64,000 nt of DNA from CAZZKG01 sp964654825 (lineage in GTDB: Bacteria > Gemmatimonadota > CAZMKB01), in contig CAZZKG010000014.1 in the NCBI GenBank assembly GCA_964654825.1, positions 1 to 64,000 of the forward strand, written 5' to 3'. This document shows positions 33,857 to 43,983 of this stretch, piece after piece. The notes beneath the pieces are model-generated. The model ran no database searches, was not told the DNA's origin, and worked only from the letters and a program-made list of their open reading frames with translations. The translations under genes were made by a program, and so were the position numbers. The first letter of the stretch is position 1, and each line of letters starts with the position of its first letter.

Positions 33857-35410
33857 TTGAGAAAACCTGCATCGAAACTGTTATTGCTCACCCTGTTCTT
33901 CGCTCTCGTTTCGACCGCTCACGGCGGAGACGAATCCCCGTATATCTATTCTTCGAGAGAAAACGTCCCCCGCCATTTGTCCTTCGTCACGGACAACCCG
34001 AAGTTCAACAGAATGTGGACCGAAACGATCATCGAAATCCTCTCCCGACAACTTGCGAACGGACAGCTGATCGAGAGTTCCGTCGAGTCGGGGCTCTATC
34101 CGAACAGCTTCCCCCGCAGCGTCACTCCAGTCATCCTCATCAAGAGCGGATACCTGGACCAGGCCCGGAAACGGCTCGATTTCCTCTGGGATCATCAGAA
34201 AAAAAACGGCTCGTTCTGGAATTTCCACGATCGGGAAGCGAAGGGAGGGGGAATCGTCGAGGAAGACGGCGGGTGCTACGTCGTCGGGCAAACCTATCTC
34301 TACTACCTGTACTCGGGAGACAGGAGTTACCTGGAGAAGCGGTGGAGTAAAACAGTAAGATCGATGAATTTTCTCGAAGATCTCTTTGACAAAGAGCTCA
34401 ACCTCTTCTATTCCACGGCCGGATACTCGGAAGGGAACATCAGGGGAGGATATAACATCTATCACCAGGCGATATCCGCCTACGGATTCCGGTCGGCAGC
34501 TGGTATCGCCCTGGCACTCGGAAAAGACGGGGCCGCCGGCCGATACACTTCGTATGTCGAAAAGGTAAAAAAGGGTGTCTACGAGAACCTGTACAACCGG
34601 GAGAAAGAGAGGTTTTCCTTCCAGAGAAGCTCTGAAGGCGGGTTCTTCGATCCGCCGTATCCGGCTTTTCTCGTCCTCTCCTACTATGACATACTGGATC
34701 CCCGTGAGAAGTCATTCGAAAACTCCTTCACCTACATGATGGAAGGTCCACGCTTCGGCGTGTACAGGGATGAGATCTTCGGGCTGGAACCGTTCGATCA
34801 CAACCACTCTACCGGGAGAGGTTTCTGGCTCGGACAGAACGGTCACGGGTGGGTCATCCCCTATCTCCTGAAAGCGGGGAGGATGGAGGAAGCCGATGAT
34901 TGGATCAGGAGTCTCATCTCGATGACGGACGAGAAAACGTTTCTCGTTCCCGAGCACATCAACTGGAGTCACTGGGACCCTGACGGCGGCGAGTGGGCGG
35001 GCAAAAAGTACGGTGTGTACCCCGAGCCCTCGGCGTGGGTCGATCCGGGGAACCTCTACGCTCTCTCCACTGCCATGCACATGGTTTTCACCATCGTGGA
35101 CGCCGATCCGGGAGACCCGGGGCAGACCGTGTACTTTCGAGTCCCCCCTTCATTCGGTATGGTCGCAGTCACCAATCTCAGATCGACTCACGGGTACATC
35201 GATGCCAGTTTCGTTCAGTACGAAGGGAGCGTAAAGATTTCGATCGCCGGAGAAGGCGAGGGGAAGATCGTCATCGTCGGTCACGGTGAAACGGCGGAAG
35301 TCGAGAGGGACGGCATACTGTACGACCGGTGGGTCATCGATCAGAACGGAGACCTCGACATCAGCACGGATTTCGAGCTGCACAAGTTTGTGATTCACAG
35401 CGGTGAGTAG
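33857..35410 (+). CDS. exported six-hairpin (alpha/alpha)6-barrel glycoside hydrolase-like protein
   Basis: 517 residues from TTG 33857, eight bases after GGAGG; the GTG at 33848 overlaps that ribosome site. A signal peptide (LLLLTLFFALVSTAHG) precedes an (alpha/alpha)6-type catalytic region: YPNSFPRSVTPVILIKSGYLDQARKRL, QTYLYYLYSGDRSYLEK, HNHSTGRGFWLGQNGHGWVI and WVDPGNLYALSTAMHM. A beta-rich tail resembles the domain C of glucoamylase/alpha-L-rhamnosidase-type enzymes. The exact GH family cannot be fixed by eye. As the last gene of the cluster it may trim or degrade the polymer made by its neighbours. It converges on the SGNH hydrolase gene. Confidence 0.75.
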   Translation: MRKPASKLLLLTLFFALVSTAHGGDESPYIYSSRENVPRHLSFVTDNPKFNRMWTETIIEILSRQLANGQLIESSVESGLYPNSFPRSVTPVILIKSGYLDQARKRLDFLWDHQKKNGSFWNFHDREAKGGGIVEEDGGCYVVGQTYLYYLYSGDRSYLEKRWSKTVRSMNFLEDLFDKELNLFYSTAGYSEGNIRGGYNIYHQAISAYGFRSAAGIALALGKDGAAGRYTSYVEKVKKGVYENLYNREKERFSFQRSSEGGFFDPPYPAFLVLSYYDILDPREKSFENSFTYMMEGPRFGVYRDEIFGLEPFDHNHSTGRGFWLGQNGHGWVIPYLLKAGRMEEADDWIRSLISMTDEKTFLVPEHINWSHWDPDGGEWAGKKYGVYPEPSAWVDPGNLYALSTAMHMVFTIVDADPGDPGQTVYFRVPPSFGMVAVTNLRSTHGYIDASFVQYEGSVKISIAGEGEGKIVIVGHGETAEVERDGILYDRWVIDQNGDLDISTDFELHKFVIHSGE

Positions 35411-35434
35411 CAGGGAATCGGCATCTATCTCGAC

Positions 35435-36526
35435 TCAACGAATGATCGCAAAACGTATTGTCGTGACACTGTGATTCCCGCCGCCCTGACGACTCCACTC
35501 AACCTGGAACAGGTAGATACCGGGGGCGACGCGGTTCCCGCCGCCGTCGCGACCGTCCCAGACGACCCAGTGCTCGCCGGGATTCCCGATGATCGTTTCC
35601 GGGAGTGTGACAATGGCTCTCCCCGAAATGTCATACACCTTCGCCCCGAGCGTTCCGGACTCTTCGGTTCTCACGTGCAGCTTGACGAGAGCACCGCTCT
35701 CGAGCCGGCAGGGATTGGGAAACACGTACAGATCGAAAAGCGTCCCAGGAGCTATTTGGCCTCCGTCAGGTCCCCCGGTGACCGGCAGATCGATTATCAA
35801 CCACGAGAGCTCGAGCCCGATGAGCTCATGACCCCGCACACTCGGATGCACTCCATCGGTACCGATTAAAACCGAGAGCGAGTCGCCGAAAAGCCGCCCG
35901 ACATCGACCAGCTCGGTTCCCTCTTCGGCCGCAACATTTCTGATCACCTGATCGTAGCTCTGCCAGAGGGTTTCGACACCGCCGTATACCTCATACAACG
36001 ACCGATCGTGCCGCTCGTAGAATTTATCAGGAACCATGGGGACGAGAGAAAGAAGAATCGGGACGGCCCCCTCGGCCCGGGTTTCCTTCACCATGAAACG
36101 GAGAGCCTCACCGAAGTTCGATGGTGAAACCGTGAGTTCTTCATTCTCACGAAGCAGATCGTTCGCCCCGAAGAGGATTGTCACCACATCGGGTTTGTCT
36201 GACGCCAGATAACCGGCCAGAGCCAGCGCTCCATCCACACTCGTCTGCCCCGCTCCGGCATGATTGGAGACGGAAACATTCCGACCCGACGTTTGGAGAG
36301 ATCTTTCGAGGACTGAAGTGTACCGGTTGGAGGTGTCGACAACTCCTTCAATGAAACCCTCCGTGATCGAATCACCGATCGACAGGATCACCAGGGGAGC
36401 GTTCTCCCCGGTAGAGAGGCGAGATGGGGAAAACACCACGGGCAGCACGATCAGACACAGAGAAAAGATACAACAACGTGAAGAACTGATATGGATCATC
36501 GAGTGAGCTACCGCCTCCCATCTCAC
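35435..36526 (-). CDS. secreted SGNH/GDSL hydrolase with FlgD-like T9SS-type sorting domain
   Basis: 363 residues. Block I ILSIGDSITEGFIEG (nucleophile Ser), block III ILFGANDLL and block V GTDGVHPSVRGHELI (Asp-His) give a complete SGNH catalytic set. A sorting domain occupies the last 85 residues: YVFPNPCRLESGALVKLHV, AKVYDISGRAIVTL and WVVWDGRDGGGNRVAPGIYLF. Probably an exported esterase acting on acylated polysaccharide or lipid. The start is uncertain: GTG 36526 has no ribosome site; an ATG at 36499 would trim nine residues and leave the signal peptide (CCIFSLCLIVLPVVFS) intact. Confidence 0.88.
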   Translation of the reverse strand: MRWEAVAHSMIHISSSRCCIFSLCLIVLPVVFSPSRLSTGENAPLVILSIGDSITEGFIEGVVDTSNRYTSVLERSLQTSGRNVSVSNHAGAGQTSVDGALALAGYLASDKPDVVTILFGANDLLRENEELTVSPSNFGEALRFMVKETRAEGAVPILLSLVPMVPDKFYERHDRSLYEVYGGVETLWQSYDQVIRNVAAEEGTELVDVGRLFGDSLSVLIGTDGVHPSVRGHELIGLELSWLIIDLPVTGGPDGGQIAPGTLFDLYVFPNPCRLESGALVKLHVRTEESGTLGAKVYDISGRAIVTLPETIIGNPGEHWVVWDGRDGGGNRVAPGIYLFQVEWSRQGGGNHSVTTIRFAIIR

Positions 36527-36562
36527 TTACAAGAGAAAACACGAACCGTACCTGATCTCTCA

Positions 36563-37324
36563 TCACAACAATCGGGCTGCCGCTTCATCCACCAGCCGGA
36601 TGAGCCTTCCCGCCGCCGGGTGGATGGCCTGTGCCGGATATCGGTCGAGATCGGTATCACCGGTCACCACAATGCGCAGGGCCTCCGCTTTCCCTTCACC
36701 GCTCACGAGAAAGAGCACGCAGGCCGCACTGTTGAAAACAGGGACGGTGAGGGTAATCCGCCGCGTTTTGAGTTTTTCGACGTAGGAAGTCACTACGAGA
36801 CGTTTCTGCTCGAGTGCGGTGCCGGTACCGGGAAAGAGAGATGCCGTGTGTCCATCCGGCCCCATCCCGAGGAGAACGAGATCGAACCGCGGGAGATCCC
36901 CTGCGCTCAATCCAAACTGCTTTATAAGCAGGCTTTCGTATCCTTCTGCGGCACTCTGAGCGTCCGGGTTCTCCGCCTCGATGCGGAACACCGTCTTCTG
37001 CCTGACGGGGACTTTCGAAAGAAGGGTCTCGCTCACCATCCTGTAGTTGCTGTCCGGATGGTCGGGCGGGACGGTCCGCTCATCCCCCCAGAAAAAACTC
37101 GCGCGGTCCCATGGCACACGGCCCACGTAGGGTTCGCCTCCATCGGCAAGAAGTGTGTAAAGTGCCCGGGGTGTCGATCCACCCGACAGGCACACGCGGA
37201 ACACACCTCTCTCCCGGACGGCCTCTTCGGCAAGCCCGACAAACAGTTCCGCGGCAGTACGGCTAAGCTCAGGCAGACCGCGGGCAATCCTGATATCTGG
37301 TTTGTCTGGACAGAGCAGCGTCAC
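36563..37324 (-). CDS. pgl: 6-phosphogluconolactonase
   Basis: 253 residues. Motifs: CLSGGSTPRALYTLL, ASFFWGDERTVPPDHPDSNYRM (with the catalytic-type histidine) and DLVLLGMGPDGHTASLFPGT. It hydrolyses 6-phosphogluconolactone made by Zwf. The GTG overlaps the glucokinase stop (GTGA), and it is the last gene of the six-gene pentose phosphate operon. Confidence 0.95.
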   Translation of the reverse strand: MTLLCPDKPDIRIARGLPELSRTAAELFVGLAEEAVRERGVFRVCLSGGSTPRALYTLLADGGEPYVGRVPWDRASFFWGDERTVPPDHPDSNYRMVSETLLSKVPVRQKTVFRIEAENPDAQSAAEGYESLLIKQFGLSAGDLPRFDLVLLGMGPDGHTASLFPGTGTALEQKRLVVTSYVEKLKTRRITLTVPVFNSAACVLFLVSGEGKAEALRIVVTGDTDLDRYPAQAIHPAAGRLIRLVDEAAARLL

Positions 37325-38334
37325 CTCCCTGGTACGGCCGGTGAATCCTTCACCTGCATTCGTGCGTAGAGTGCGGCCCCGAGAAGGGCGGTCCGATCAT
37401 TTGTGATCACCCGGACAGGTACACGTTCCATGAGTGATCCCAGGCGTCCTTTCGTGGTGAACGCCTCCATGAAAAGCGGCTCATGGAGTTTTGGTAAAAT
37501 CTTCGGAGCGATCCCACCTCCCAGATAGACACCTCCGGTGGCGAGCATCTTCAGTGCGACATTGCCGGCTTCCGCCCCATATGCCGAGACAAACATGTCT
37601 AGCGCCTTCACGCAGAGATCGGTACCCTCATCGATAGCCGTCCTTGATATGACTGCTGGGGGATCTCCCTGCCGCAGTTTCTCGGGCAGCCAGTCAGGCT
37701 CTTCGCCCCTTCCGGTGTCACGCAGGAACTCGTAGATGTTAAGAAGGCCCGGTCCCGAGACCACACGCTCCCAGCTCACACGGCCGTAACGATCCGCGAG
37801 CCAGCGGAGCATATCGATCTCAAGAGTATTTCTCGGTGAGAAATCAGTATGTCCACCTTCGGTGGCGAAGGGCCTGAATCTGTCCCCGTCCCGAAAGAGA
37901 CCCGCCTCCCCCAGCCCGGTCCCGGCGGAAATGATCGCCGCGTTTCCACACAGGTCAGGACTGCCGGCGTTCAGGACTGCGAGATCTTCCTCCCCGAGTA
38001 GACTTACACCGTAGGCGTTCGCCTCGAGATCATTGATCAGCCCGACGGATTCGAGTCCCAGCTCGGCCGCCAGATGAACCGAATCGACTACCCAGGGGAG
38101 ATTGGAGGTCTCGACACGTCCGGCCACGACAGGGCCTGCCACGCCGAAACAAGCCGAACTTATGGGCCGGTCGCCATCCCTGACAAATGCTTTCACGATT
38201 TCCAGGAGACTCTGATACCGGGTGCTGGGGAAGATTTCTATTCTCTGTATTTCAAACTCACCGTCTTCGGGACATAAGAAGGCAAGCCTCGCATTCGTGC
38301 CCCCGATATCACCGGCGAGTATTCTCATTCGCAT
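37321..38334 (-). CDS. glk: glucokinase (Glk family)
   Basis: 337 residues from ATG 38334, eight bases after GGAG and overlapping the zwf stop by 10 bases; the longer open frame upstream is not supported. ATP-binding LAGDIGGTNARLAFL, then CFGVAGPVV, LINDLEANAYG with the catalytic aspartate, ISAGTGLGEAGLF and TEGGHTDFSP. It phosphorylates glucose and so feeds Zwf directly. The late YLGGGIAPKILPKL matches Glk rather than ROK kinases. Confidence 0.93.
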   Translation of the reverse strand: MRMRILAGDIGGTNARLAFLCPEDGEFEIQRIEIFPSTRYQSLLEIVKAFVRDGDRPISSACFGVAGPVVAGRVETSNLPWVVDSVHLAAELGLESVGLINDLEANAYGVSLLGEEDLAVLNAGSPDLCGNAAIISAGTGLGEAGLFRDGDRFRPFATEGGHTDFSPRNTLEIDMLRWLADRYGRVSWERVVSGPGLLNIYEFLRDTGRGEEPDWLPEKLRQGDPPAVISRTAIDEGTDLCVKALDMFVSAYGAEAGNVALKMLATGGVYLGGGIAPKILPKLHEPLFMEAFTTKGRLGSLMERVPVRVITNDRTALLGAALYARMQVKDSPAVPGR

Positions 38335-39860
38335 GTCCACCACTCCCGTCCATCTCCGGCAAGCATCTCGTCCGCCTCGGCAGGACCCCACGTACCGGCA
38401 TCGTAATTGGGGAAACTCCCTCCCGGACATTCCCGGCAGGCTTCCAGAATCGGATCCACGACAGCCCAGCTCGCCTCCACCATGTCGGCACGCTGGAACA
38501 GGGTGGCATCACCCTGGATGCAATCGTTCAAAAGACGCTCGTACCCCGTGCTGGGAGTGTTTCCAAAATAATCCCTGTACTGAAAATCCATATCCACTGT
38601 CCCCACACGCACGACCGGTCCGGGCACTTTCGCCCCGAAACTCAGTGAGATGCCTTCATCGGGCTGGATGCGGATGCATAATCTGTTCGGATTCAACTGA
38701 TCGACGGGTGTCTGTTGAAAGAGTACGAACGGAGCCCGCTTGAACTGGACGGTCACTTCGGTCACACGACGGGGAAGACGCTTCCCCGTGCGGAGATAGA
38801 TCGGGACATCCGCCCAACGCCAGTTGTCGATACTCAACTTCAGGGCCACAAATGTCTCGGTGAGGGAATCGGGGTCCACATGTGGTTCCTCACGATAGGA
38901 AGGTACGGGTTCGCCGCGCACTGTCCCCTCGCCATACTGCCCTCTTACCACACACCCGAGGGCATCCTCGGGTGTGATCAGCTGTATCGCCCGGAGAATT
39001 TTTACCTGTTCATCACGGACGGCATCGGCATCGAATGAAATGGGCGGTTCCATGCCGATCAGGGTTATGAGCTGGAAGATGTGGTTCGGTACCATGTCAC
39101 GGATCGCCCCGGCATGATCGTAATATCCCCCGCGCTGCCCGACGCCGAGGTCCTCGGCGACCGTTATCTGCACATGGTCCACATAACGCCTGTTCCACAG
39201 GGGTTCGAAGATACCATTTGCGAAGCGAAAAACCAGGATGTTCTGGACCGTCTCTTTTCCGAGATAATGATCGATACGATAGATCTGATTTTCTTTCAAC
39301 ACCTTTCGGATCTCCCGGTTGAGAGCTACAGCGGAGGAGAGATCGCGACCGAAAGGTTTTTCTATAATGACCCGTCGCCAGAAATCTCTCGTATCGTGGG
39401 CCAGACCGGCCTCGCCGATCCGGCGGATGATCGTAGAAAAAAACCTGGGTGCTGTCGCGAGATAGTAAAAGTAGTTCCCTCCTGTCCCTTCCTTCTGATC
39501 CACGGTGGACAGCAGTTCACGGAGCCTGGTGTAGGTTTCCGCCTCATCCACGTCGCCCGGTAAGTAATACAGACGATTCATCAGAGATTCCCGGAGAGTG
39601 GTGTCGATCGTGTCTGAAACGAACTCTTCGATGTCCAGACTCATCTTATTCCGAAACTCTTCCGAACTCATCATTGAACGGGAGACCCCGACTACCGAGA
39701 AGTTATCAGGCAGCAGATCGATCTCCGCAAGGTTGTAAAGCGCCGGTATCAGTTTTCTCCTGGTCAGATCCCCCGATGCCCCGAAGATGATCATGACACA
39801 TGGATCCTGAGCCTGATGAACAGACAAATCGATCGACCCGTTCTCCTTCTTACACTCCAT
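38325..39860 (-). CDS. zwf: glucose-6-phosphate 1-dehydrogenase
   Basis: 511 residues. Coenzyme site MIIFGASGDLTRRKLIPAL, substrate site YRIDHYLGKETVQNILVFRFAN with the catalytic histidine region, and EKPFGRDL. This is the first oxidative step, producing 6-phosphogluconolactone and NAD(P)H. ATG 39860 follows GGGGAAG. It overlaps glk, so lactonase, kinase and dehydrogenase are translated together. Confidence 0.97.
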   Translation of the reverse strand: MECKKENGSIDLSVHQAQDPCVMIIFGASGDLTRRKLIPALYNLAEIDLLPDNFSVVGVSRSMMSSEEFRNKMSLDIEEFVSDTIDTTLRESLMNRLYYLPGDVDEAETYTRLRELLSTVDQKEGTGGNYFYYLATAPRFFSTIIRRIGEAGLAHDTRDFWRRVIIEKPFGRDLSSAVALNREIRKVLKENQIYRIDHYLGKETVQNILVFRFANGIFEPLWNRRYVDHVQITVAEDLGVGQRGGYYDHAGAIRDMVPNHIFQLITLIGMEPPISFDADAVRDEQVKILRAIQLITPEDALGCVVRGQYGEGTVRGEPVPSYREEPHVDPDSLTETFVALKLSIDNWRWADVPIYLRTGKRLPRRVTEVTVQFKRAPFVLFQQTPVDQLNPNRLCIRIQPDEGISLSFGAKVPGPVVRVGTVDMDFQYRDYFGNTPSTGYERLLNDCIQGDATLFQRADMVEASWAVVDPILEACRECPGGSFPNYDAGTWGPAEADEMLAGDGREWWTCE

Positions 39861-39982
39861 TTTTCTTCCCCTGCCTGAGATCAGATGATTGTCGGTCGCC
39901 CTGAGTGAGCATTCTCCTTCTTCACACCTCGTTGTTTGATCGCACGAACAGCCTCAGTGCACCACCGTATTTATTAACATGA

Positions 39983-40960
39983 CTACTGAGGCGGCTCTTC
40001 ATGTCCGCCGAACTTGTACCGCATCGCGGAAAGTACCTTGTCAGCAAAAGTGTGTTCCTGTCTGGACCGGAAGCGGGCATATAACGCCGCCGAGAGGACA
40101 TCCGCCGGGACGGCTTCTTCGACTGCAGCCAGAACAGTCCATCGCCCCTCTCCGGAGTCCTGCACGTATCCGGAATATTTGTCCAGATGCTGATCTTCCC
40201 GCAGTGCCATCGCCGAAAGATCGAGCAGCCATGACCCGATCACACTTCCCCTCCTCCACACCTCGGCGATACCGGCGAGATCGAGATCATACCGGTAATC
40301 TTCGGGCAGTTCGCTCGACCGGGCACTCTTGAGGATGTCGAATCCCTCCGCATAGGCCTGCATCAGACCATATTCTATCCCGTTGTGGATCATCTTGACG
40401 AAGTGTCCAGCACCGCAGGGCCCGCAGTGGAAATACCCTTCCTCCGATGTACCTGCAGTATCCTCTGCTCCAGGTGTTCGAGGAATGTCCCCGCGTCCGG
40501 GAGCCAGCGTCCGGAAGATCGGGTCGAGGTTCGCGACCACCTTTTTTTCACCGCCGATCATGAGGCAGTATCCTCTCTCGAGACCCCAGACGCCACCGCT
40601 CGTCCCGACGTCGACATAATGGATCTTCTTCCCGGCGAGGAATCCGGCACGTCTGACATCGTCCTTGAAATACGAGTTTCCACCGTCGATGATCACATCG
40701 CCGGACTCCATGAGCTCTCCCAGTTCCCGTACGACCTGTTCGGTCGGATCACCGGAAGGCACCATTACCCAGGCCGTGCGCGGCTTTTCGAGTTTTCTCA
40801 CGATATCCTCCAGGGAGGAGGCGCCGGTTGCTCCTTCTCCAACCATTTTCTCCACCTCGTCCGAACTCCTGGAGTATACGACGCACTGATGATTGTCCTT
40901 CATCAGACGAAGCGCCATGTTACCCCCCATTCTTCCTAGACCGATCATTCCTATCTGCAT
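39983..40960 (-). CDS. gnd: 6-phosphogluconate dehydrogenase (decarboxylating), short form
   Basis: 325 residues, the length of the short GndA-type enzymes rather than the 470-residue E. coli form. Rossmann motif MIGLGRMGGNMALRL, then WVMVPSGDPTEQV, VIDGGNSYFKDD, YVDVGTSGGVWGLERGYCLMIGG and the catalytic K/N segment GHFVKMIHNGIEYG. It converts 6-phosphogluconate to ribulose 5-phosphate. ATG 40960 has GAAGGGAAG upstream. Cofactor preference is not deduced. Confidence 0.95.
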   Translation of the reverse strand: MQIGMIGLGRMGGNMALRLMKDNHQCVVYSRSSDEVEKMVGEGATGASSLEDIVRKLEKPRTAWVMVPSGDPTEQVVRELGELMESGDVIIDGGNSYFKDDVRRAGFLAGKKIHYVDVGTSGGVWGLERGYCLMIGGEKKVVANLDPIFRTLAPGRGDIPRTPGAEDTAGTSEEGYFHCGPCGAGHFVKMIHNGIEYGLMQAYAEGFDILKSARSSELPEDYRYDLDLAGIAEVWRRGSVIGSWLLDLSAMALREDQHLDKYSGYVQDSGEGRWTVLAAVEEAVPADVLSAALYARFRSRQEHTFADKVLSAMRYKFGGHEEPPQ

Positions 40961-41013
40961 AAGGCTTCCCTTCTCCTGTCACTGTGTTTACGAACGGATA
41001 TTTTGAAATACAT

Positions 41014-43875
41014 TTACATTTTCACGAAAGCGCTCTTGACCGCTTCCCGGAGGGCAATGAGGCCTGCACGGACATCCGGACCGAGGTGTACTCTGAGTGC
41101 CCTCCGGTCCCGTTCCACCAGAACCTGAAAATCGCCGCGCGCCTCCGCCGCCTTCACCAGGCCGAATGTATAAGCCCTCCCCGGCACTTTCATGTCCACC
41201 GCATCGTCACCTGTCACCTGTACAAACACACCGCTGTTCGGCCCGCCTTTATAGGCCTGTCCGGTCGAATGCAGAAACCGGGGTCCGAACCCCAGGCACG
41301 TGGCCACGTGTTTCCTGTCCCTGATCATGTGCCTGATCTCCTGAAGCAGAGCCTCATGAGCCGGATCGTTTTCGATGAAGGCCAGGAGGGCGAAGTAATC
41401 TCCGGCCCCGATCCTGTCCAGGTGCGCCCGGAGGTAGCCCTCGATCGAACGGTTTTCTCCGGAAGCTTTTCGTATGGCCTCGGCATTGTGCTCGTCGGTG
41501 AAAAGTTTCATGCCATCGTTTTCGAGAATCGGGAACTCATCCGGGAGTGCACCTGTAGATTCGAAAGCACCGGTGAGTTCGCGTGTGACCTCTTTACTCG
41601 CTTCAACGTCGGGCTGATCGAACGGGTTTATACCCAGGACCGACCCGGCGACTGCAGTCGCAATCTCCCAGCGGAAGAACTCCTGCCCGAGATCGAATGG
41701 ATGTGTGACACTGATACGCACGACGGGCTGCCCACTCTGCTCGATTCTTTCCATCGCTCTATCCTGAACGCCATCTGGCGCTGTTTCCAGCCTCATGTAG
41801 ACAAATAACCGATCTTCTCCGTAAACATCCGGAGGCCCTGGTTCTTCCTTATCGACCGGGATGAGCGCCTTCGACTGTTTGCCGGTGGATTCGGCCAGAA
41901 GCTGCTCGAGCCACGCTCCCAGCCCGCCTATGCCCGGCGACGCCACAATGGTCACCTTGTCCCGACCCTGCGTCCCGCAGACTCCCAGGATAACACCGAG
42001 CAGCACACCGGGATTTTCCGCGGCCGGCACACACGACGAGCAGGCGACCGCCATCTCGTCGGCACGATCGAGAAAGGCGGGAGCATCGAGCCCTATTACG
42101 GCCGCCGGAACCATTCCGAAGTTGGAAAGTGCGGAGTACCTTCCGCCGATGGAAGGCACGCCATGAAAGATCTTTCTGAAATCTCTCGTCCGGGCGATCT
42201 CCTCCAGCTGCGACCCCGGATCGGTGATCGCGATGAAAGACGACCCCGCTTTGTCGGGTCCGGTTATCCCGCTTACAGAATCGAAGAAATAATCCAGAAG
42301 CACCGCCGGTTCGAGTGTCGTCCCGGATTTGCTCGACACGATGAACAGGGTTTCGGGAAGGTGAACCATGTCCTCCACGGTCTTTATCTGAGCAGGATCG
42401 ACCGAGTCGAGGACATAGAACCCGGGAAAACCATCGATCATTCCGAATGTCCCGGAGAGAACATCGGCACAGAGGCTCGAGCCGCCCATTCCGAGAAGAA
42501 CAGCATTGGTGAAGTCGGCCTCTTTCACTTCGGTTGCAATGTCCCGCAGGTGTTTGCCATGCGCCGGTTGATCTTCGGTGACGTGCAACCATCCGACCCA
42601 GTCACCCTCATCGGTACCGGTCCAGAGTGAAGTGTCCCCCGACCAGAGCTTCCTCACCTTTCCGCTCTTCTGCCATTCCTCGAGCGTGTCATTAACCTGC
42701 GAAGCAAGAGACCACGGGAGTGTATAGTTCAGCCTGTTCACCTTCGGCATGGAGTTCTCCCGGCACCTTTTGTCCACGGCATTCAGCAGTTTGTCGAACG
42801 CCTCGACGAAGAGCTTCACCCCGTCTTCGAGCAGCGCATCAGTCACCTCCTCGATGGAGATGTCGGAATCAGCAAGTCTCTTCATGGTCTCGCGAGCATC
42901 CTCGATCCCCTCTTCGAGACTCGAACGCGGCTGTCCATGATCCCTGAATGCTTCGATTACGGAGGGGGGCATGGTATTCACGGTGTCGGGACCGATCAAT
43001 TCTTCGACGTAGAGAAGGTCGCTGTAAGCGGGATTCTTCGTGCTCGTACTCGCCCAGAGGACCCGCTGGGTCTTTGCGCCTGAAGCTGAAAGAGCATCCC
43101 AGCGTTTTCCCCGGAATATCTTTTTGTAGTCCTGATAGATGAGCTTGGCGTTCGCCACCGCCACTTTCCCACGTATGTTCTCGAGCTCCTCCCGCCGGTC
43201 AGTGTCGATGACCGATTCGAGAAGGCCCGTGATGACGGCATCGACCGCCGTATCGATGCGGCTCAGAAAAAAGCTCGCCACACTCCCGATGGAACCGACA
43301 TCGCCACCTTCTCCAGCAAGATCTTCGAGCCCGGCGAAGTAGGCTTCTGCAACAGGCCGATAGATCTCTCGTGAGAAGATGAGTGTCACGTTTACATTGA
43401 TACCCTCACTGATGAGCTGCCTGACAGCGGGCAACCCTTCAGGGGTGGCGGGGACCTTGATCATGAGGTTCTTCCGGCCCACGGCTTCCCAGAGCTTCCG
43501 GGCTTCGGTCACCGTCCCATCCGTGTCGTGAGCGAGATACGGAGAGACCTCGAGACTGACGTACCCGTCGCGTCCTCCCGTCGCCTCGTGGATTGGGGCG
43601 AGGACATCCGCGGCATCTCTCACATCCCGGACCGCCAGTTTTTCATAGAGGGCTTTCGCGTCGAGTTGCTTATCGTACCGCAGTCGATCGAGGAGGTCGG
43701 TATAATCGGAGCTTCCGGTAATCGCCTTCTGGAAGATGGCCGGGTTCGAGGTTACACCGGCGAGGCCGTCCTCATCGACGAGACTCTGTAATTCACCGCT
43801 GGTGATTAGACCGCGGCGAATATAGTCGAGCCACACCGACTGGCCCGTCTCCTTCAATCCCACAAATGGATTCAT
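41014..43875 (-). CDS. tal-pgi: bifunctional transaldolase / glucose-6-phosphate isomerase
   Basis: 953 residues. The N-terminal ~365 are transaldolase: SNPAIFQKAI, LMIKVPATPEGLPAV with the Schiff-base lysine, NVNVTLIFS and RVLWASTSTKNP. After a linker, residues ~385-953 are phosphoglucose isomerase: LLGMGGSSLCADVL, VSSKSGTT, GGRYSALSNFGMVPA and a late KGGPNSGVFVQVTGDD. The fusion is known from several bacterial phyla and channels fructose 6-phosphate between the non-oxidative branch and glucose 6-phosphate. ATG 43875 follows AGGAGG. Confidence 0.95.
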   Translation of the reverse strand: MNPFVGLKETGQSVWLDYIRRGLITSGELQSLVDEDGLAGVTSNPAIFQKAITGSSDYTDLLDRLRYDKQLDAKALYEKLAVRDVRDAADVLAPIHEATGGRDGYVSLEVSPYLAHDTDGTVTEARKLWEAVGRKNLMIKVPATPEGLPAVRQLISEGINVNVTLIFSREIYRPVAEAYFAGLEDLAGEGGDVGSIGSVASFFLSRIDTAVDAVITGLLESVIDTDRREELENIRGKVAVANAKLIYQDYKKIFRGKRWDALSASGAKTQRVLWASTSTKNPAYSDLLYVEELIGPDTVNTMPPSVIEAFRDHGQPRSSLEEGIEDARETMKRLADSDISIEEVTDALLEDGVKLFVEAFDKLLNAVDKRCRENSMPKVNRLNYTLPWSLASQVNDTLEEWQKSGKVRKLWSGDTSLWTGTDEGDWVGWLHVTEDQPAHGKHLRDIATEVKEADFTNAVLLGMGGSSLCADVLSGTFGMIDGFPGFYVLDSVDPAQIKTVEDMVHLPETLFIVSSKSGTTLEPAVLLDYFFDSVSGITGPDKAGSSFIAITDPGSQLEEIARTRDFRKIFHGVPSIGGRYSALSNFGMVPAAVIGLDAPAFLDRADEMAVACSSCVPAAENPGVLLGVILGVCGTQGRDKVTIVASPGIGGLGAWLEQLLAESTGKQSKALIPVDKEEPGPPDVYGEDRLFVYMRLETAPDGVQDRAMERIEQSGQPVVRISVTHPFDLGQEFFRWEIATAVAGSVLGINPFDQPDVEASKEVTRELTGAFESTGALPDEFPILENDGMKLFTDEHNAEAIRKASGENRSIEGYLRAHLDRIGAGDYFALLAFIENDPAHEALLQEIRHMIRDRKHVATCLGFGPRFLHSTGQAYKGGPNSGVFVQVTGDDAVDMKVPGRAYTFGLVKAAEARGDFQVLVERDRRALRVHLGPDVRAGLIALREAVKSAFVKM

Positions 43876-43983
43876 GTCCGTCCTCCTCTATCGATTACCG
43901 TGCACATCCTTCTCAAACCTCTGAAAGTATTCTCAGACATCACAATCAGTCCCCACCGTTCACATCCCATCATCCTTAACAAT

